Of a stretch of DNA of 64,000 nucleotides, positions 35,270 to 44,095 are shown piece after piece. Location of the stretch: the NCBI GenBank assembly GCA_035556135.1, contig DATMFO010000003.1, forward strand, positions 1,550,001 to 1,614,000, written 5' to 3'. Numbering within the stretch: the first letter of the stretch is position 1; the number at the start of each line of letters is the position of its first letter. The notes beneath the pieces were generated by a model, which ran no database searches, was not told the origin of the DNA, and worked only from the letters and a program-made list of their open reading frames with translations. The position numbers were made by a program, and so were the translations under genes. Source of the DNA: ZC4RG30 sp035556135 (GTDB lineage: Bacteria > Pseudomonadota > Gammaproteobacteria > Steroidobacterales > Steroidobacteraceae).

Positions 35270-36816
35270 CGCCCCGTGCCGGTCTCACCGAGGCGGGCGC
35301 AACACCGGAAATCCTCGACCTGCTGGTCGTTGGCGGCGGCATCAATGGCGCGGGGATTGCGCGCGATGCGGCCGGGCGCGGCCTGTCGGTGTGGCTGGTG
35401 GAGCAGGATGACCTCGCCGCGCACACCTCCTCTGCCAGCACCAAGCTGATCCACGGTGGACTGCGCTACCTGGAGCATGGCGAGCTGCGGCTGGTGCGCG
35501 AGTCGCTTGCAGAGCGCGAACGGCTGCTGGCCATCGCGCCGCACATCGTGCGGCCATTGCGATTCGTGCTGCCCTATGTCGACGGCCTGCGTCCGCGCTG
35601 GCTGCTGCGACTGGGCCTGTTCGTGTACGACAACGTCGGCGGGCGCGAGAAGCTGGCGGCCTCGCACGGAACGAAGCTGGCGGGCACGCTGCTGGGCGCA
35701 CCCCTGCGCGAAGGCATCGATGATGGCTTCGAATACTCCGACTGCTGGGTGGAAGACAGCCGCCTGGTGGTGCTCAATGCCATGGACGCGGCCGAGCGTG
35801 GCGCCGTCATCCTCACCCGCACGCGCATGGTTTCCGCCGTGCCGGAGGCGGCCGGCTGGGCCGTGACGCTCGAAGACCGCGCAGGGGCGCAGCGCACCGT
35901 GCTTTGCCGCGCGCTGGTGAATGCCTCCGGCTGCTGGGTGAACGAGGTGCTGTCGCGCGTGGGCGTGCAGCCGAAGCAGAGGCTGCGGCTGGTGAAGGGC
36001 AGCCACCTGGTGCTGCGGCGGCAGTTCGAGGGCTCGCATGCCTACCTGCTGCAGACTCCGGACCGGCGCGTGCTGTTCGCCATACCCTTCGAGCAGCAGT
36101 GGACGCTGGTGGGCACCACCGACGTGCCCTTCAGCGGCGATCCGGCCGACGTGCGCATCGAAGCCGCCGAACAGGAATACCTGCTTTCCGGCCTCAACCG
36201 CTTCCTGCGCAAGCCCGCGGCGGCCGGGGATGTCGTCGCCACCTACGCCGGCGTGCGGCCGCTTTACGACGATGGCAGCGTGGCCGCCGCGCAGCGCGTC
36301 TCGCGCGATTACCACCTGGAGCTGCAGCACGGCGTTGCGGCTGGTCAATCGCAGGGCGCGGCGCCCGTGCTCACTGTCTATGGCGGCAAGATCACCACCT
36401 ACCGACGCCTGGCCGAGGCCGTGATGCAGCAGCTGCTGCCGCTGTTCGGACGGGAAGATACAGGTACGTGGACCGATGCCGAGCCCCTGCCCGGCGGCGA
36501 CATCGCCGATGCGGACCTGGTCGCGTTCACCGCACGCTCGAAGGAGCGCTGGCCCGGCATGCCGGCGGCGCTGGTGGAACGCCTCGCCCGCCTCTACGGC
36601 ACGCGCATGGCGCGCATCCTCGGCGGCGCGCAGGGCCTGGATCAGCTGGGACAGCATTTCGGCGGCACGCTCACCATGGCCGAGGTGCGCTACCTGGTGG
36701 AACAGGAATGGGCGCGCGATGCGGGTGACATCCTCTGGCGCCGCACGCGCCTGGGATACACCCTGCCCGCCTCAGCCGTGCACTACCTGCAGGATGCTGT
36801 GGCGCAGCTGCTCTGA
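35266..36816 (+). CDS. glpD: Aerobic glycerol-3-phosphate dehydrogenase
   Basis: This 516-aa FAD enzyme oxidises sn-glycerol 3-phosphate to dihydroxyacetone phosphate at the inner membrane and passes electrons to quinone. Signatures: FAD-binding LLVVGGGINGAGIARDAAGRG, KLIHGGLRYLEHGEL, NASGCWVNEV, GTTDVPFSGDP, and YGGKITTYRRLAE. The start is GTG 35266. Its last 45 nt overlap the end of the convergent plsB gene, which uses glycerol 3-phosphate for lipid synthesis; the two enzymes compete for the same substrate. Confidence 0.95.
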   Translation: MTPRAGLTEAGATPEILDLLVVGGGINGAGIARDAAGRGLSVWLVEQDDLAAHTSSASTKLIHGGLRYLEHGELRLVRESLAERERLLAIAPHIVRPLRFVLPYVDGLRPRWLLRLGLFVYDNVGGREKLAASHGTKLAGTLLGAPLREGIDDGFEYSDCWVEDSRLVVLNAMDAAERGAVILTRTRMVSAVPEAAGWAVTLEDRAGAQRTVLCRALVNASGCWVNEVLSRVGVQPKQRLRLVKGSHLVLRRQFEGSHAYLLQTPDRRVLFAIPFEQQWTLVGTTDVPFSGDPADVRIEAAEQEYLLSGLNRFLRKPAAAGDVVATYAGVRPLYDDGSVAAAQRVSRDYHLELQHGVAAGQSQGAAPVLTVYGGKITTYRRLAEAVMQQLLPLFGREDTGTWTDAEPLPGGDIADADLVAFTARSKERWPGMPAALVERLARLYGTRMARILGGAQGLDQLGQHFGGTLTMAEVRYLVEQEWARDAGDILWRRTRLGYTLPASAVHYLQDAVAQLL

Positions 36817-39207
36817 GAGCACCAGCTGCGCGTCCTCGGCCACGCGCTCCAGCACATCATCGAACACCAGTCGCCCTTCCGCATCGCCACGGATCACTCC
36901 GCGGCGGCGCAGCTGCGCCAGGAAGCCGTCGAACAGCGTGCGATCGAAGAACTCGGGTGAATAGAAGCCGTACAGGGTGACGATGCGCTGCGCCATCTGC
37001 TGGCAGCGCGCGCCAAGCTCCGACTGTGCGATCCGGCCGCTGCCGGCGTGCAGCAGCAGCGCGATGGCCAGGTAGTAGCGCTGCAGGGTCTGCAGCATGG
37101 GCTGCGCCAGCATCGACAGCTGCACGGCCTCGGCCGCTGCAGCGTTCGGGGCATGCCAGCCCTGCGGATCCGCGGGGTCCTGGTGCAGCAGTCCCGCGTC
37201 CCGCAATGCGCCCAGCTGTTCCTGCACCACGGGGGCGATGTCGCCCTCCTCCCAGCGCAGGAACAGCTCCTCCGAGACATAGGGATAGATGCGGCCGGCC
37301 AGGCGCAGCACGTCGCTGCTGCGCAGGCTGGTGTTGGAGAGGAAACAGCAGGCCAGCAGCGATGGCAGCGCCGCCAGGTGCAGCACGTTGTTGCGGTAGT
37401 AGGCCATGGCCGGCGCATGGTCCGGCGCCAGGCCAACTGCATCGGCCGGCAGGCGGACGAGCAGCTGCCGTTCGAAGCCCATGGCGATGACCTGCTGCGC
37501 ATCGAGTTCCGTAACCGTCACGCGCGATGAGTACGGTGCGGACCGCAGCAGCCGCAGGTACAGGTCGAGCTGGCGTGCCAGATCCGCCTCCAGCATGGCC
37601 TGCCGGGGCGCAGCCAGCATGGTGAGGGCCAGCAGGTTGACCGGCGTCACCGCGGCGGCGGCGTGGATGTGGCGCATGATGCGGCCGGCCAGCACGTCCA
37701 CCGCGCTGCCCACCGCCGCCGCGCGCCCTTCCTGGCCCAGCCTGTCGCGCCAGTCCGGCACGTGCGCATCCAGCAGGGGCTGCAGCGGCACCGGCTCACC
37801 GATGTTCACGTGCACCTGGCCGAAGTTCTCGCGCAGGCGCCCGAGGCTGCGCAGGAAGCCCCAGATGTTTTCCTTTTCCTTCGGCTTGCCCGACAGCTCC
37901 CCGAGGTAGCTGTCGATCTCCATGATGCGCTCGTAGCCGATGTACACCGGCACGAACACCACGGGGCGCACCGGCTGGCGCAGGAAACTGCGCAGCGTCA
38001 TCGACAGCATGCCGGTCTTGGGCGCCAGGGAACGGCCGCTCCGGCTGCGCCCGCCCTCGATGAAATACTGCACGGGATGGCCACGGGCCATGATGGCGCC
38101 CAGGTAGCGGGTGAACACCGCCGAGTACAGCGGACTGCCGCGGAAGCTGCGCCGCAGGAAGAACGTGCCGCCCTTGCGCATCGCCCGCCCGATCACCGGC
38201 AGGTCGAGGTTGATGCCCGCGGCGATATGCGGCACAGCGAAGCCATGCGTGTAGATGGCATAGGGCATCAGCAGGTCATCCATCGTGCTGCGATGGCAGG
38301 GCACGTAGACCAGCTCGCTGCCGGCGGCGATGCCGGAAAGCGAGTCGATGTGCGACACATGCACGCCGTCGTAGATGCGCGTCCACAGCCGCTTGAGCAC
38401 CCGTTCCATCATCCGCACGAATACATGCGAGTAGTCGGCGGCGATCTCCTCGAACATCCCTTTCGCCTCGAGCAGGGCCTGGCGGCGGGGTATCTTGCGA
38501 TCGCGGGCCTCCTGCGCGGCGATGGCGCGCACCGCGCGTCCACGCAGCACCTCGGTCATCAGCGTGCGACGGTGCGAGAGGTCCGGCCCGACGTAGGCGG
38601 TGCGGGAGGCATCCAGCTGGCCGGTGAGATGGCGCGCCACGCGCCGGGCCGCCTGGTTGTCGGAACGGCCTGCATTGGCGAGCGAGCGCAGCGACACGCC
38701 GGGGCCGAATTCCACCACGATGTTGCGGCCATTCAGCAGCACCGCCAGCGCGCGGCCAATGCCGCCGGAAACCGCCCAGTCTTCCGAGAACAGCAGGCGG
38801 AACCAGGAAACGTATTCGCGCCGTGGCGCGCGGCCCCAGTACACCGCCACCGGCACCAGCAGCACATCGCGTGCGGGATCCCCGGCCACGGCGTGCAGCA
38901 TCTGCCGCAGCTCGGGTGGTGGGCGGCGGTCGATGCGCCGGCGCCAGAATCCCAGCTTGCGCGTGAGCACCAGCAATGACTGCAGCCGCGAGCCTGTGCC
39001 AGGCAGCAGCAGCTTGCGTGGCCTTGGCAGGCCTGCCTGGGCGCAGGCCCGCTGCAGCACGCGCACGTCGAGCGCCCGATGCGCGGCCAGCACGTAGCAC
39101 ACCGGCACATCGGCCTGCGCCACGCGCTCGGCGGCGTCTGCGGGACGCACCGAGAAGCGCAGCCAGGGCAGCAGGGTCCCGGTGAACCGGTCCATGGTCC
39201 TGTCCAT
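36772..39207 (-). CDS. plsB: Glycerol-3-phosphate 1-O-acyltransferase
   Basis: This 811-aa membrane-associated enzyme makes lysophosphatidic acid from glycerol 3-phosphate and acyl-ACP/CoA, the first step of phospholipid synthesis; E. coli PlsB has 807 aa. Acyltransferase motifs are VPCHRSTMDDLLMPY (HX4D), GGTFFLRRSF, YFIEGGRSRSG and VPVYIGYERIME. ATG 39207 was chosen as first start after the preceding gene's end; ATG 39195 with GGACAGG upstream is an alternative. It closes a minus-strand operon with the hydrolase-fold, sheath-like and 47-aa genes. Its 3' end is antisense to glpD. Confidence 0.95.
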   Translation of the reverse strand: MDRTMDRFTGTLLPWLRFSVRPADAAERVAQADVPVCYVLAAHRALDVRVLQRACAQAGLPRPRKLLLPGTGSRLQSLLVLTRKLGFWRRRIDRRPPPELRQMLHAVAGDPARDVLLVPVAVYWGRAPRREYVSWFRLLFSEDWAVSGGIGRALAVLLNGRNIVVEFGPGVSLRSLANAGRSDNQAARRVARHLTGQLDASRTAYVGPDLSHRRTLMTEVLRGRAVRAIAAQEARDRKIPRRQALLEAKGMFEEIAADYSHVFVRMMERVLKRLWTRIYDGVHVSHIDSLSGIAAGSELVYVPCHRSTMDDLLMPYAIYTHGFAVPHIAAGINLDLPVIGRAMRKGGTFFLRRSFRGSPLYSAVFTRYLGAIMARGHPVQYFIEGGRSRSGRSLAPKTGMLSMTLRSFLRQPVRPVVFVPVYIGYERIMEIDSYLGELSGKPKEKENIWGFLRSLGRLRENFGQVHVNIGEPVPLQPLLDAHVPDWRDRLGQEGRAAAVGSAVDVLAGRIMRHIHAAAAVTPVNLLALTMLAAPRQAMLEADLARQLDLYLRLLRSAPYSSRVTVTELDAQQVIAMGFERQLLVRLPADAVGLAPDHAPAMAYYRNNVLHLAALPSLLACCFLSNTSLRSSDVLRLAGRIYPYVSEELFLRWEEGDIAPVVQEQLGALRDAGLLHQDPADPQGWHAPNAAAAEAVQLSMLAQPMLQTLQRYYLAIALLLHAGSGRIAQSELGARCQQMAQRIVTLYGFYSPEFFDRTLFDGFLAQLRRRGVIRGDAEGRLVFDDVLERVAEDAQLVLSEQLRHSILQVVHG

Positions 39208-39212
39208 GGGCG

Positions 39213-39737
39213 TCAGGGCACGAAACGTGCGCGGCGCGACTCGACCAGGAAGTACTGGAACAGGTAGCGCAGGAACGGAATCGCCTCCAGCAGGCGGTGG
39301 TCGGCTTCCACCATGTGCAGCGCCAGCCCGTTGTCCTTCGCGAAGCGCATGCTCTGCTCGCAGGGAATCACCGTGTCGCGCCAGCCATGCACCAGCGCCA
39401 CGGGGCAATCGGGCAGGCCACGCTTGAGTGGCGGGATGCCGGGCATGTGCAGGGCCGGCGCCATCAGGAACACGCCCCCCGCATGCAGGGTTGGCGCCGC
39501 GGCCAGCGACACGTAGCCGCCCAGGCCCGCGCCCACCAGCAGCAGATGGCCGGAAAAGCCGCGGCAGAACTCCTGCAGCATCTGCACGCGCTCGCCCACG
39601 TCGTCGACGCCGCGGTAGTCCACGGCCGCGACTTCATAGCCTTCGGCCTCGGCAATTTCGTAGAGGGCACGGATCTTGGTGCCAAATGGGGTCCCGTCGC
39701 GCCCGTGGGAGAACACGACATGTCCGGTTGCGGTCAT
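39213..39737 (-). CDS. Small alpha/beta hydrolase-fold protein lacking the Ser nucleophile
   Basis: This 174-aa protein has the fold of a small alpha/beta hydrolase: GHVVFSHGRDGTPFGTK at the first strand, an acid residue in LVHGWRDTVIP and a His in EADHRL. The nucleophile elbow, usually GxSxG, reads VGAGLGGY with Ala in place of Ser, so it is probably not an active serine hydrolase. It lies between the sheath-like gene (9 nt) and plsB (5 nt), all minus strand. Confidence 0.72.
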   Translation of the reverse strand: MTATGHVVFSHGRDGTPFGTKIRALYEIAEAEGYEVAAVDYRGVDDVGERVQMLQEFCRGFSGHLLLVGAGLGGYVSLAAAPTLHAGGVFLMAPALHMPGIPPLKRGLPDCPVALVHGWRDTVIPCEQSMRFAKDNGLALHMVEADHRLLEAIPFLRYLFQYFLVESRRARFVP

Positions 39738-39746
39738 GGCGCAATC

Positions 39747-41333
39747 CTACCCGAGCGCGGCGAACTGATTGAGGCTCACGGCGCGTGTGCTGCTGCCGGC
39801 GGGACGATGCTCCACCAACCAGCTCAGTCGCGTGGCCGCGTGCGGCGAGTGGAACCCCCACACCAGCCTGAAGACGCCCGAAGCCACTTCCAGCGGACCA
39901 TTCAGCCGTTCATCGCAGAGCACGAACCAGTGGCGCTCGCGTGCCGCATCGCCGAAGGCGCCCTGGCGCGCGTGATGGGCGAGGAACTGCTCCACCTGGC
40001 GGCACACCCGCTCGCGGCTGCGCGGAGTATTGCCCTCCAGGCTCACCCAGTGGGTGCCGCGCTCGATGCTGGCTGCCAGGTACAGCGCCAGGCGGCGCGC
40101 GGACAGCAGGCGTGCATCCGCACCATTGCCCAGTTCCCCCGCCAGCGTGCAGGGCGGGACGGCATCGCGGCGTGCGGCGCGCGTGGTGCGCAGCGCATTC
40201 CCGCCGCGCTGGGCCAGGCGCGCGCGCTGCTGGTGGTCGACCCACACCAAAGGGGTGGTGCCTGGCCGCAGCAGCGCCGGTTCCGCCGGCTCCGCCCAGG
40301 AATCCGCCGGGGCATCACGCAGCAGTGTGCCGATGGCAGCGGCCGAAGGCGGGAACTCCGCGGTGGTTCCGGTGAGGCGGTCGGGTGCCGACACGCGCGG
40401 GAAGAACATCAGTGCATCGGCGCTGTGGAAGGGCCAGTCGGCCAGTCCATCCAGTGCTTCCTGCACGCTGCGCCACTGCCGCGGCGGATCCACCAGCAGC
40501 AGCGCCTGGCGTGCGCGGCACAGGCGCGCGCCCACCACCAGCGCGCTCATGCCCACGTCACGCTCGCGCGACGGGGGCGGCAGGTAGAGGAAGTTGAATG
40601 CGGGCCCGCCCTGCAGGGCGCAGATGCCGGTGCGGTCGGCCCCGGAACCGATGAGGTCGTAGTCGGACAGCAGCTCGCCGTCGTCGCCATCGCCATTGCA
40701 CTCGACGTAGCCGATCAGCGCGCGCGGGTCGGGGCCACGCGTGATGTCCGGCCGCACGGCGGGCAGTGGCCCGGCCACGCGCACCAGCTGCGAGGCGGCC
40801 AGCTTGCGGGTGAGCTCGCGCGCGGAGCCCGGCAGGATGGAGACACGGCGGAAGATCTCCTGCTCTTCAACGAGCTCGGATCCACGGCGGCGCACGCGCT
40901 GCACCACGAGGTTGAAGAGGTCCTGGTCCTGCCGCGCGATGCCGTCGTGGTCTACCGAGGCACGCAGCGCCTCCTGGCAGCCGGGGATGATGCCCACCAG
41001 CGTGAGCCTCCCACGGCCCGCGGGCAGGTCGATGGTGGGCGCGCGCGCGCCGCTGGCCACGCGCACGATCACGGCCCGGGTGCCGCCATGCTCGAAGAAC
41101 TGCTCGACGGAATGGGGCAGCAGCGAATCGCTCCACAGGCCGCCGAAGATGCGCTGGAAGCGCGCGAAGTCGGTGATGACCACCGGTTCGTTGACCGGCC
41201 CCTTCAGGGTGCGGCCGACGAAGGCGACGGTACCGGTGTCAGCGGGTTCGATGGCGCCGCTGGTTTCTGCATTGGCAAAGGGAGCAGGGGCGGCGAAGCC
41301 GCCGTCGAGACCTGGCCCCCTGGATGCGGTCAC
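39747..41333 (-). CDS. Contractile tail sheath-like protein
   Basis: This 528-aa protein resembles tail sheath proteins of contractile phage tails and related injection systems. The N-terminal part shows GTVAFVGRTLKGPVNEPVVI, FQRIFGGLW and SVEQFFEHGGTRAVIVRV, in the order of the sheath N-terminal domain. The C-terminal part shows a stretch beginning WVSLEGN and ending HWFVLCDERLN, similar to the sheath C-terminal domain used in sheath-sheath contacts. The middle is divergent. No tube, baseplate, tail tip or lysis genes are nearby. It starts with GTG 41333, overlapping the stop of the 47-aa gene (GTGA). Confidence 0.75.
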   Translation of the reverse strand: MTASRGPGLDGGFAAPAPFANAETSGAIEPADTGTVAFVGRTLKGPVNEPVVITDFARFQRIFGGLWSDSLLPHSVEQFFEHGGTRAVIVRVASGARAPTIDLPAGRGRLTLVGIIPGCQEALRASVDHDGIARQDQDLFNLVVQRVRRRGSELVEEQEIFRRVSILPGSARELTRKLAASQLVRVAGPLPAVRPDITRGPDPRALIGYVECNGDGDDGELLSDYDLIGSGADRTGICALQGGPAFNFLYLPPPSRERDVGMSALVVGARLCRARQALLLVDPPRQWRSVQEALDGLADWPFHSADALMFFPRVSAPDRLTGTTAEFPPSAAAIGTLLRDAPADSWAEPAEPALLRPGTTPLVWVDHQQRARLAQRGGNALRTTRAARRDAVPPCTLAGELGNGADARLLSARRLALYLAASIERGTHWVSLEGNTPRSRERVCRQVEQFLAHHARQGAFGDAARERHWFVLCDERLNGPLEVASGVFRLVWGFHSPHAATRLSWLVEHRPAGSSTRAVSLNQFAALG

Positions 41334-41473
41334 CGGGTCACGGACCTGACCGGCGGATCAGCAGGGTTCTGTGCCTGACGCTGCTTCTGTTCGGCAGCGG
41401 CGCGCGCGGCCTCGTCCTGCTTGCGGGCGATCTCCCCGAGCATGATGCGCAGCCATTCGGAAAGCTTTGCCAT
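41330..41473 (-). CDS. 47-aa protein coupled to the sheath-like gene
   Basis: This 47-aa reading frame starts at ATG 41473 and begins MAKLSEWLRIMLGEIARKQD, then turns Ala/Gln/Arg-rich. It is an amphipathic helix with no recognised domain. Its stop TGA (41330-41332) overlaps the sheath-like GTG as GTGA. Tight coupling and the absence of competing frames support it. Confidence 0.62.
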   Translation of the reverse strand: MAKLSEWLRIMLGEIARKQDEAARAAAEQKQRQAQNPADPPVRSVTR

Positions 41474-41488
41474 GCGGCAAAGTCTAGC

Positions 41489-42661
41489 TCAAGTGCGCGG
41501 CGCCTGTCGCTGTTCGACGACTGCAGCCTCCACATCGCGCTGCGCCTTCAGGGCGGGATCATCCAGGCCATCCCAGTTGGCACCCTCGGGCACGCGGTTG
41601 TACACGCGCGGCGCGGCGGCGATCAGCGCCTCATCCGTCTGCGAGGCATTGCTCACCGACAGCGTGAGGCCGCGCGGATCGCTGGCGATGTGCGCCACGC
41701 GGTCCCAGTCGATGCTTTCCTGGCGATCGGCCAGCAGCTTCTCGATGCGCTTGTTGAGGGTCTTGGAGAGTATCTTCGGCCGGGACTTGCCCCAGTCGCG
41801 CTTGTCATCCTCCAGCACGTCGAAGGCCTGGAGGTAGAGCTGCCCTTCATGCCAGCCGAACACATAGGGCTGGTTGACCACCTGGACCTGCGTGCCGGGG
41901 GCGATCATGTCGTAGAACACGGCCACGTCTTCCGGATACATGCGTATGCAGCCGTGGCTGCTGCGCAGTCCCACGCCATAGGGCTTGTTGGTGCCGTGGA
42001 TCAGATAGGTGGCCCAGCCAAGCGTGAACTTGTGGCGGCCCAGGGGATTGTCGGGGCCGGCGGGAACCACTGCGGGCAGCGGATCCCCGTTCTTGCGATG
42101 TTCCTCGCGGATGGAGGCCGTGGGGCGCCACACCGGATCCTTCTCCTTGGACACGACTTTGGTCTTGCCCTCGGGTGTGGACCAGCCCACCTTGCCGATG
42201 CCGATGGGATGCGTGTAGACGACCTGCGGTTCGTCCTTCTTCGCCGGCGGGAAGTAGTAGATGCGCATCGCGGCCAGGTTGATCACGATGCCCTTGCGTT
42301 CCGCCGCGGGCAGCACGAACTGCGTGGGCACGACCACCTCGCGGCCGACGCCCGGCAGCCAGGGATCAACGCCCGGATTGGCGCGCACGATTTCCTGGTA
42401 GCCCACGTTGAAGCGGCGGGCCACGTCGGGCAGCGTGTCGTGCTCGCCGATGGTGACCACCTGCACATGGCCCACCACGTCGTCGTCGGGGCCGATCTCG
42501 AAGCGATGCGTGGCCACCGAGGGCAGCAGCACCGGCGCGGGCGGCGGGGCAGGTTCGATGGCCTCTGGCTCGGCTGTTGCCTCGACGGGAGGATCGAGCA
42601 GCGAGCACGCTGCGAGGGACACGGCCAGCGCGGCCGCAAGGAGAATCGGCTTTCGGCTCAT
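41489..42661 (-). CDS. LysM-containing L,D-transpeptidase lipoprotein
   Basis: This 390-aa protein has a signal peptide with lipobox LAAC (Cys19), a LysM-like domain (DTLPDVARRFNVGYQEIVRA, residues about 75-112) and a YkuD catalytic domain whose active-site motif SHGCIRM has Cys238. The ErfK/YbiS family attaches Braun lipoprotein to, or cross-links, peptidoglycan. ATG 42661 starts the signal peptide; the upstream frame is a shadow. About 150 residues after the catalytic centre form a conserved tail. Confidence 0.9.
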   Translation of the reverse strand: MSRKPILLAAALAVSLAACSLLDPPVEATAEPEAIEPAPPPAPVLLPSVATHRFEIGPDDDVVGHVQVVTIGEHDTLPDVARRFNVGYQEIVRANPGVDPWLPGVGREVVVPTQFVLPAAERKGIVINLAAMRIYYFPPAKKDEPQVVYTHPIGIGKVGWSTPEGKTKVVSKEKDPVWRPTASIREEHRKNGDPLPAVVPAGPDNPLGRHKFTLGWATYLIHGTNKPYGVGLRSSHGCIRMYPEDVAVFYDMIAPGTQVQVVNQPYVFGWHEGQLYLQAFDVLEDDKRDWGKSRPKILSKTLNKRIEKLLADRQESIDWDRVAHIASDPRGLTLSVSNASQTDEALIAAAPRVYNRVPEGANWDGLDDPALKAQRDVEAAVVEQRQAPRT

Positions 42662-42707
42662 GGCCGGATTATGGCATGAGCTGCGCAGGATGCAGCCCGG
42701 CAGGCTC

Positions 42708-43199
42708 CTACAGCAGCAGCGGCTGGTCGGGCAGCTCGTTGCCGTCGCCGGGCGCGCCGGGAAAGTGCTTTTCCAGCAGTCTTGCAGCACCATCCACCGC
42801 GACGAGGGCGCCTTCCGCATGGCGGCCCGCGCGGAATTCTGTCTCTGCATTGCGACAGAGCGCGTCCCAGTCGGCCTGCGGTACCACCCGCGCGAGCGCA
42901 CGATCGACCACGATCTCCATGGCGTGTTCGGCATGCAGGACGTAGATGAGCACGCCGTTGTTGCGCTCGGTGTCCCACACGCGCAGCTGCGCGAATACCT
43001 CGATGGCGCGTTCCCGCGGCGTGACGCGCGCGATGAGATCCCCGAGGTCGAGTGCATGTTCGGCCACGAAGCGCAGCTCGCCGGGATGATGCATCTCCAC
43101 GTGGCCGATGCGCGCGGCGATCTTCTCCAGCACCGGCTGCGGGTACTTGAGCTTCAGCACCCAGGACGGCGTGAAGAGGTGGCGCAACAGGCGCAGCAT
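42708..43199 (-). CDS. TPM-domain protein (short form)
   Basis: This 163-aa protein contains a TPM/DUF477-type domain (IAARIGHVEMHHPGELRFVAE, then ERNNGVLIYVLHAEHAMEIVVDRAL). It lacks a signal peptide and glycine-rich tail. It is coupled to the gene before it by ATGA. Family members have been linked to acid phosphatase or photosystem-repair activity in other organisms; in bacteria with lemA the function is unknown. Confidence 0.75.
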   Translation of the reverse strand: MLRLLRHLFTPSWVLKLKYPQPVLEKIAARIGHVEMHHPGELRFVAEHALDLGDLIARVTPRERAIEVFAQLRVWDTERNNGVLIYVLHAEHAMEIVVDRALARVVPQADWDALCRNAETEFRAGRHAEGALVAVDGAARLLEKHFPGAPGDGNELPDQPLLL

Positions 43200-44095
43200 C
43201 ACCAGCGTCCCGAAGCGCCGCCGCCACCGAAACCGCCACCGCCGCCACGGAAGCCACCCAGGCCGCCCATGCCACCGAAGCCGCCGCCGCGACCGCCGCC
43301 CAGGCCGCCACCGAAACCGCCCGGCCAGCCTCCCCAGCCACCGCCTCCGCCGCCGCGCAGCCCCCTGCCCATGCCCATGAACAGGCTCAGCAGGAAGGCC
43401 ACCACGCCCACACCGACGGCTGCGGCAATGATCTTCGACACCAGCCACACCACGCCGCCCGCGGCGGCGCCGGTGGCCAGTGAACCCAGCGGCCGGCCCA
43501 GCAGCGCGCGCAGCGCCGCGCCGCCCGCCAGTACGCCGAAGAACAGCAGCGGCAACAGGCCGCCGATGCGATCGGCGGGTCGCTTCCACTGTTTGTCCGG
43601 TGGCGGCAGGGGCTCGCCATCCACCACCTGGATCATGCGATCGATGCCGGCATTGATGCCGCCGTGGATGTCGCGCTGGCGGAACATCGGCTTGATGGTC
43701 TCGTCGATGATGCGGCGGGCGATGGCATCAGGCAGCACGCCCTCCAGGCCGTAGCCCACCTCGATGCGCAGCGTGCGGTCCTGCAGGGCCACCAGCAGCA
43801 GCGCGCCATCGTCTATGCCTTCGCGGCCGAGCTGCCAGGCTTCGGCAACGCGGATGGCATAGGCCTCGATGGATTCGGGCGCGGTGGTGCCCACCAGCAG
43901 CACTGCCAGCTGCGCGCCCTTGCGCTGCTCGAAGGCAGCGAGCTTCTGCTCCAGCTCGGCCTGCTGTCCCGCGGTGAGCGTGCCGGTGAGATCGGTGACG
44001 CGCGCGGCCAGCGGCGGCACCGGTTGCAGCGTCTGGGCGCCGGCGGGTGCGATGGCACCGAACAGCGCCAGGCAGGCCAGCAGTGCGCGCAGCAT
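43199..44095 (-). CDS. TPM-domain membrane protein with Gly-rich tail (YgcG-like)
   Basis: This 298-aa protein has a signal peptide (ALLACLALFGAIAPAGAQ), a TPM domain (VTDLTGTLTAGQQAELE, then GIDDGALLLVALQDRTLRIEVGYGLEG), hydrophobic segments between about 175 and 240, and a C-terminal Gly/Trp/Phe-rich tail. The family is usually encoded with LemA. It overlaps lemA and the short TPM gene by ATGA on both sides, so the three form one operon. Confidence 0.85.
   Translation of the reverse strand: MLRALLACLALFGAIAPAGAQTLQPVPPLAARVTDLTGTLTAGQQAELEQKLAAFEQRKGAQLAVLLVGTTAPESIEAYAIRVAEAWQLGREGIDDGALLLVALQDRTLRIEVGYGLEGVLPDAIARRIIDETIKPMFRQRDIHGGINAGIDRMIQVVDGEPLPPPDKQWKRPADRIGGLLPLLFFGVLAGGAALRALLGRPLGSLATGAAAGGVVWLVSKIIAAAVGVGVVAFLLSLFMGMGRGLRGGGGGGWGGWPGGFGGGLGGGRGGGFGGMGGLGGFRGGGGGFGGGGASGRW

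Noticed and set aside
43215..43370. Glycine-codon repeats in the TPM protein tail as a CRISPR-like or satellite array
   Set aside because: They are irregular, in frame and encode a Gly-rich tail known from the family.
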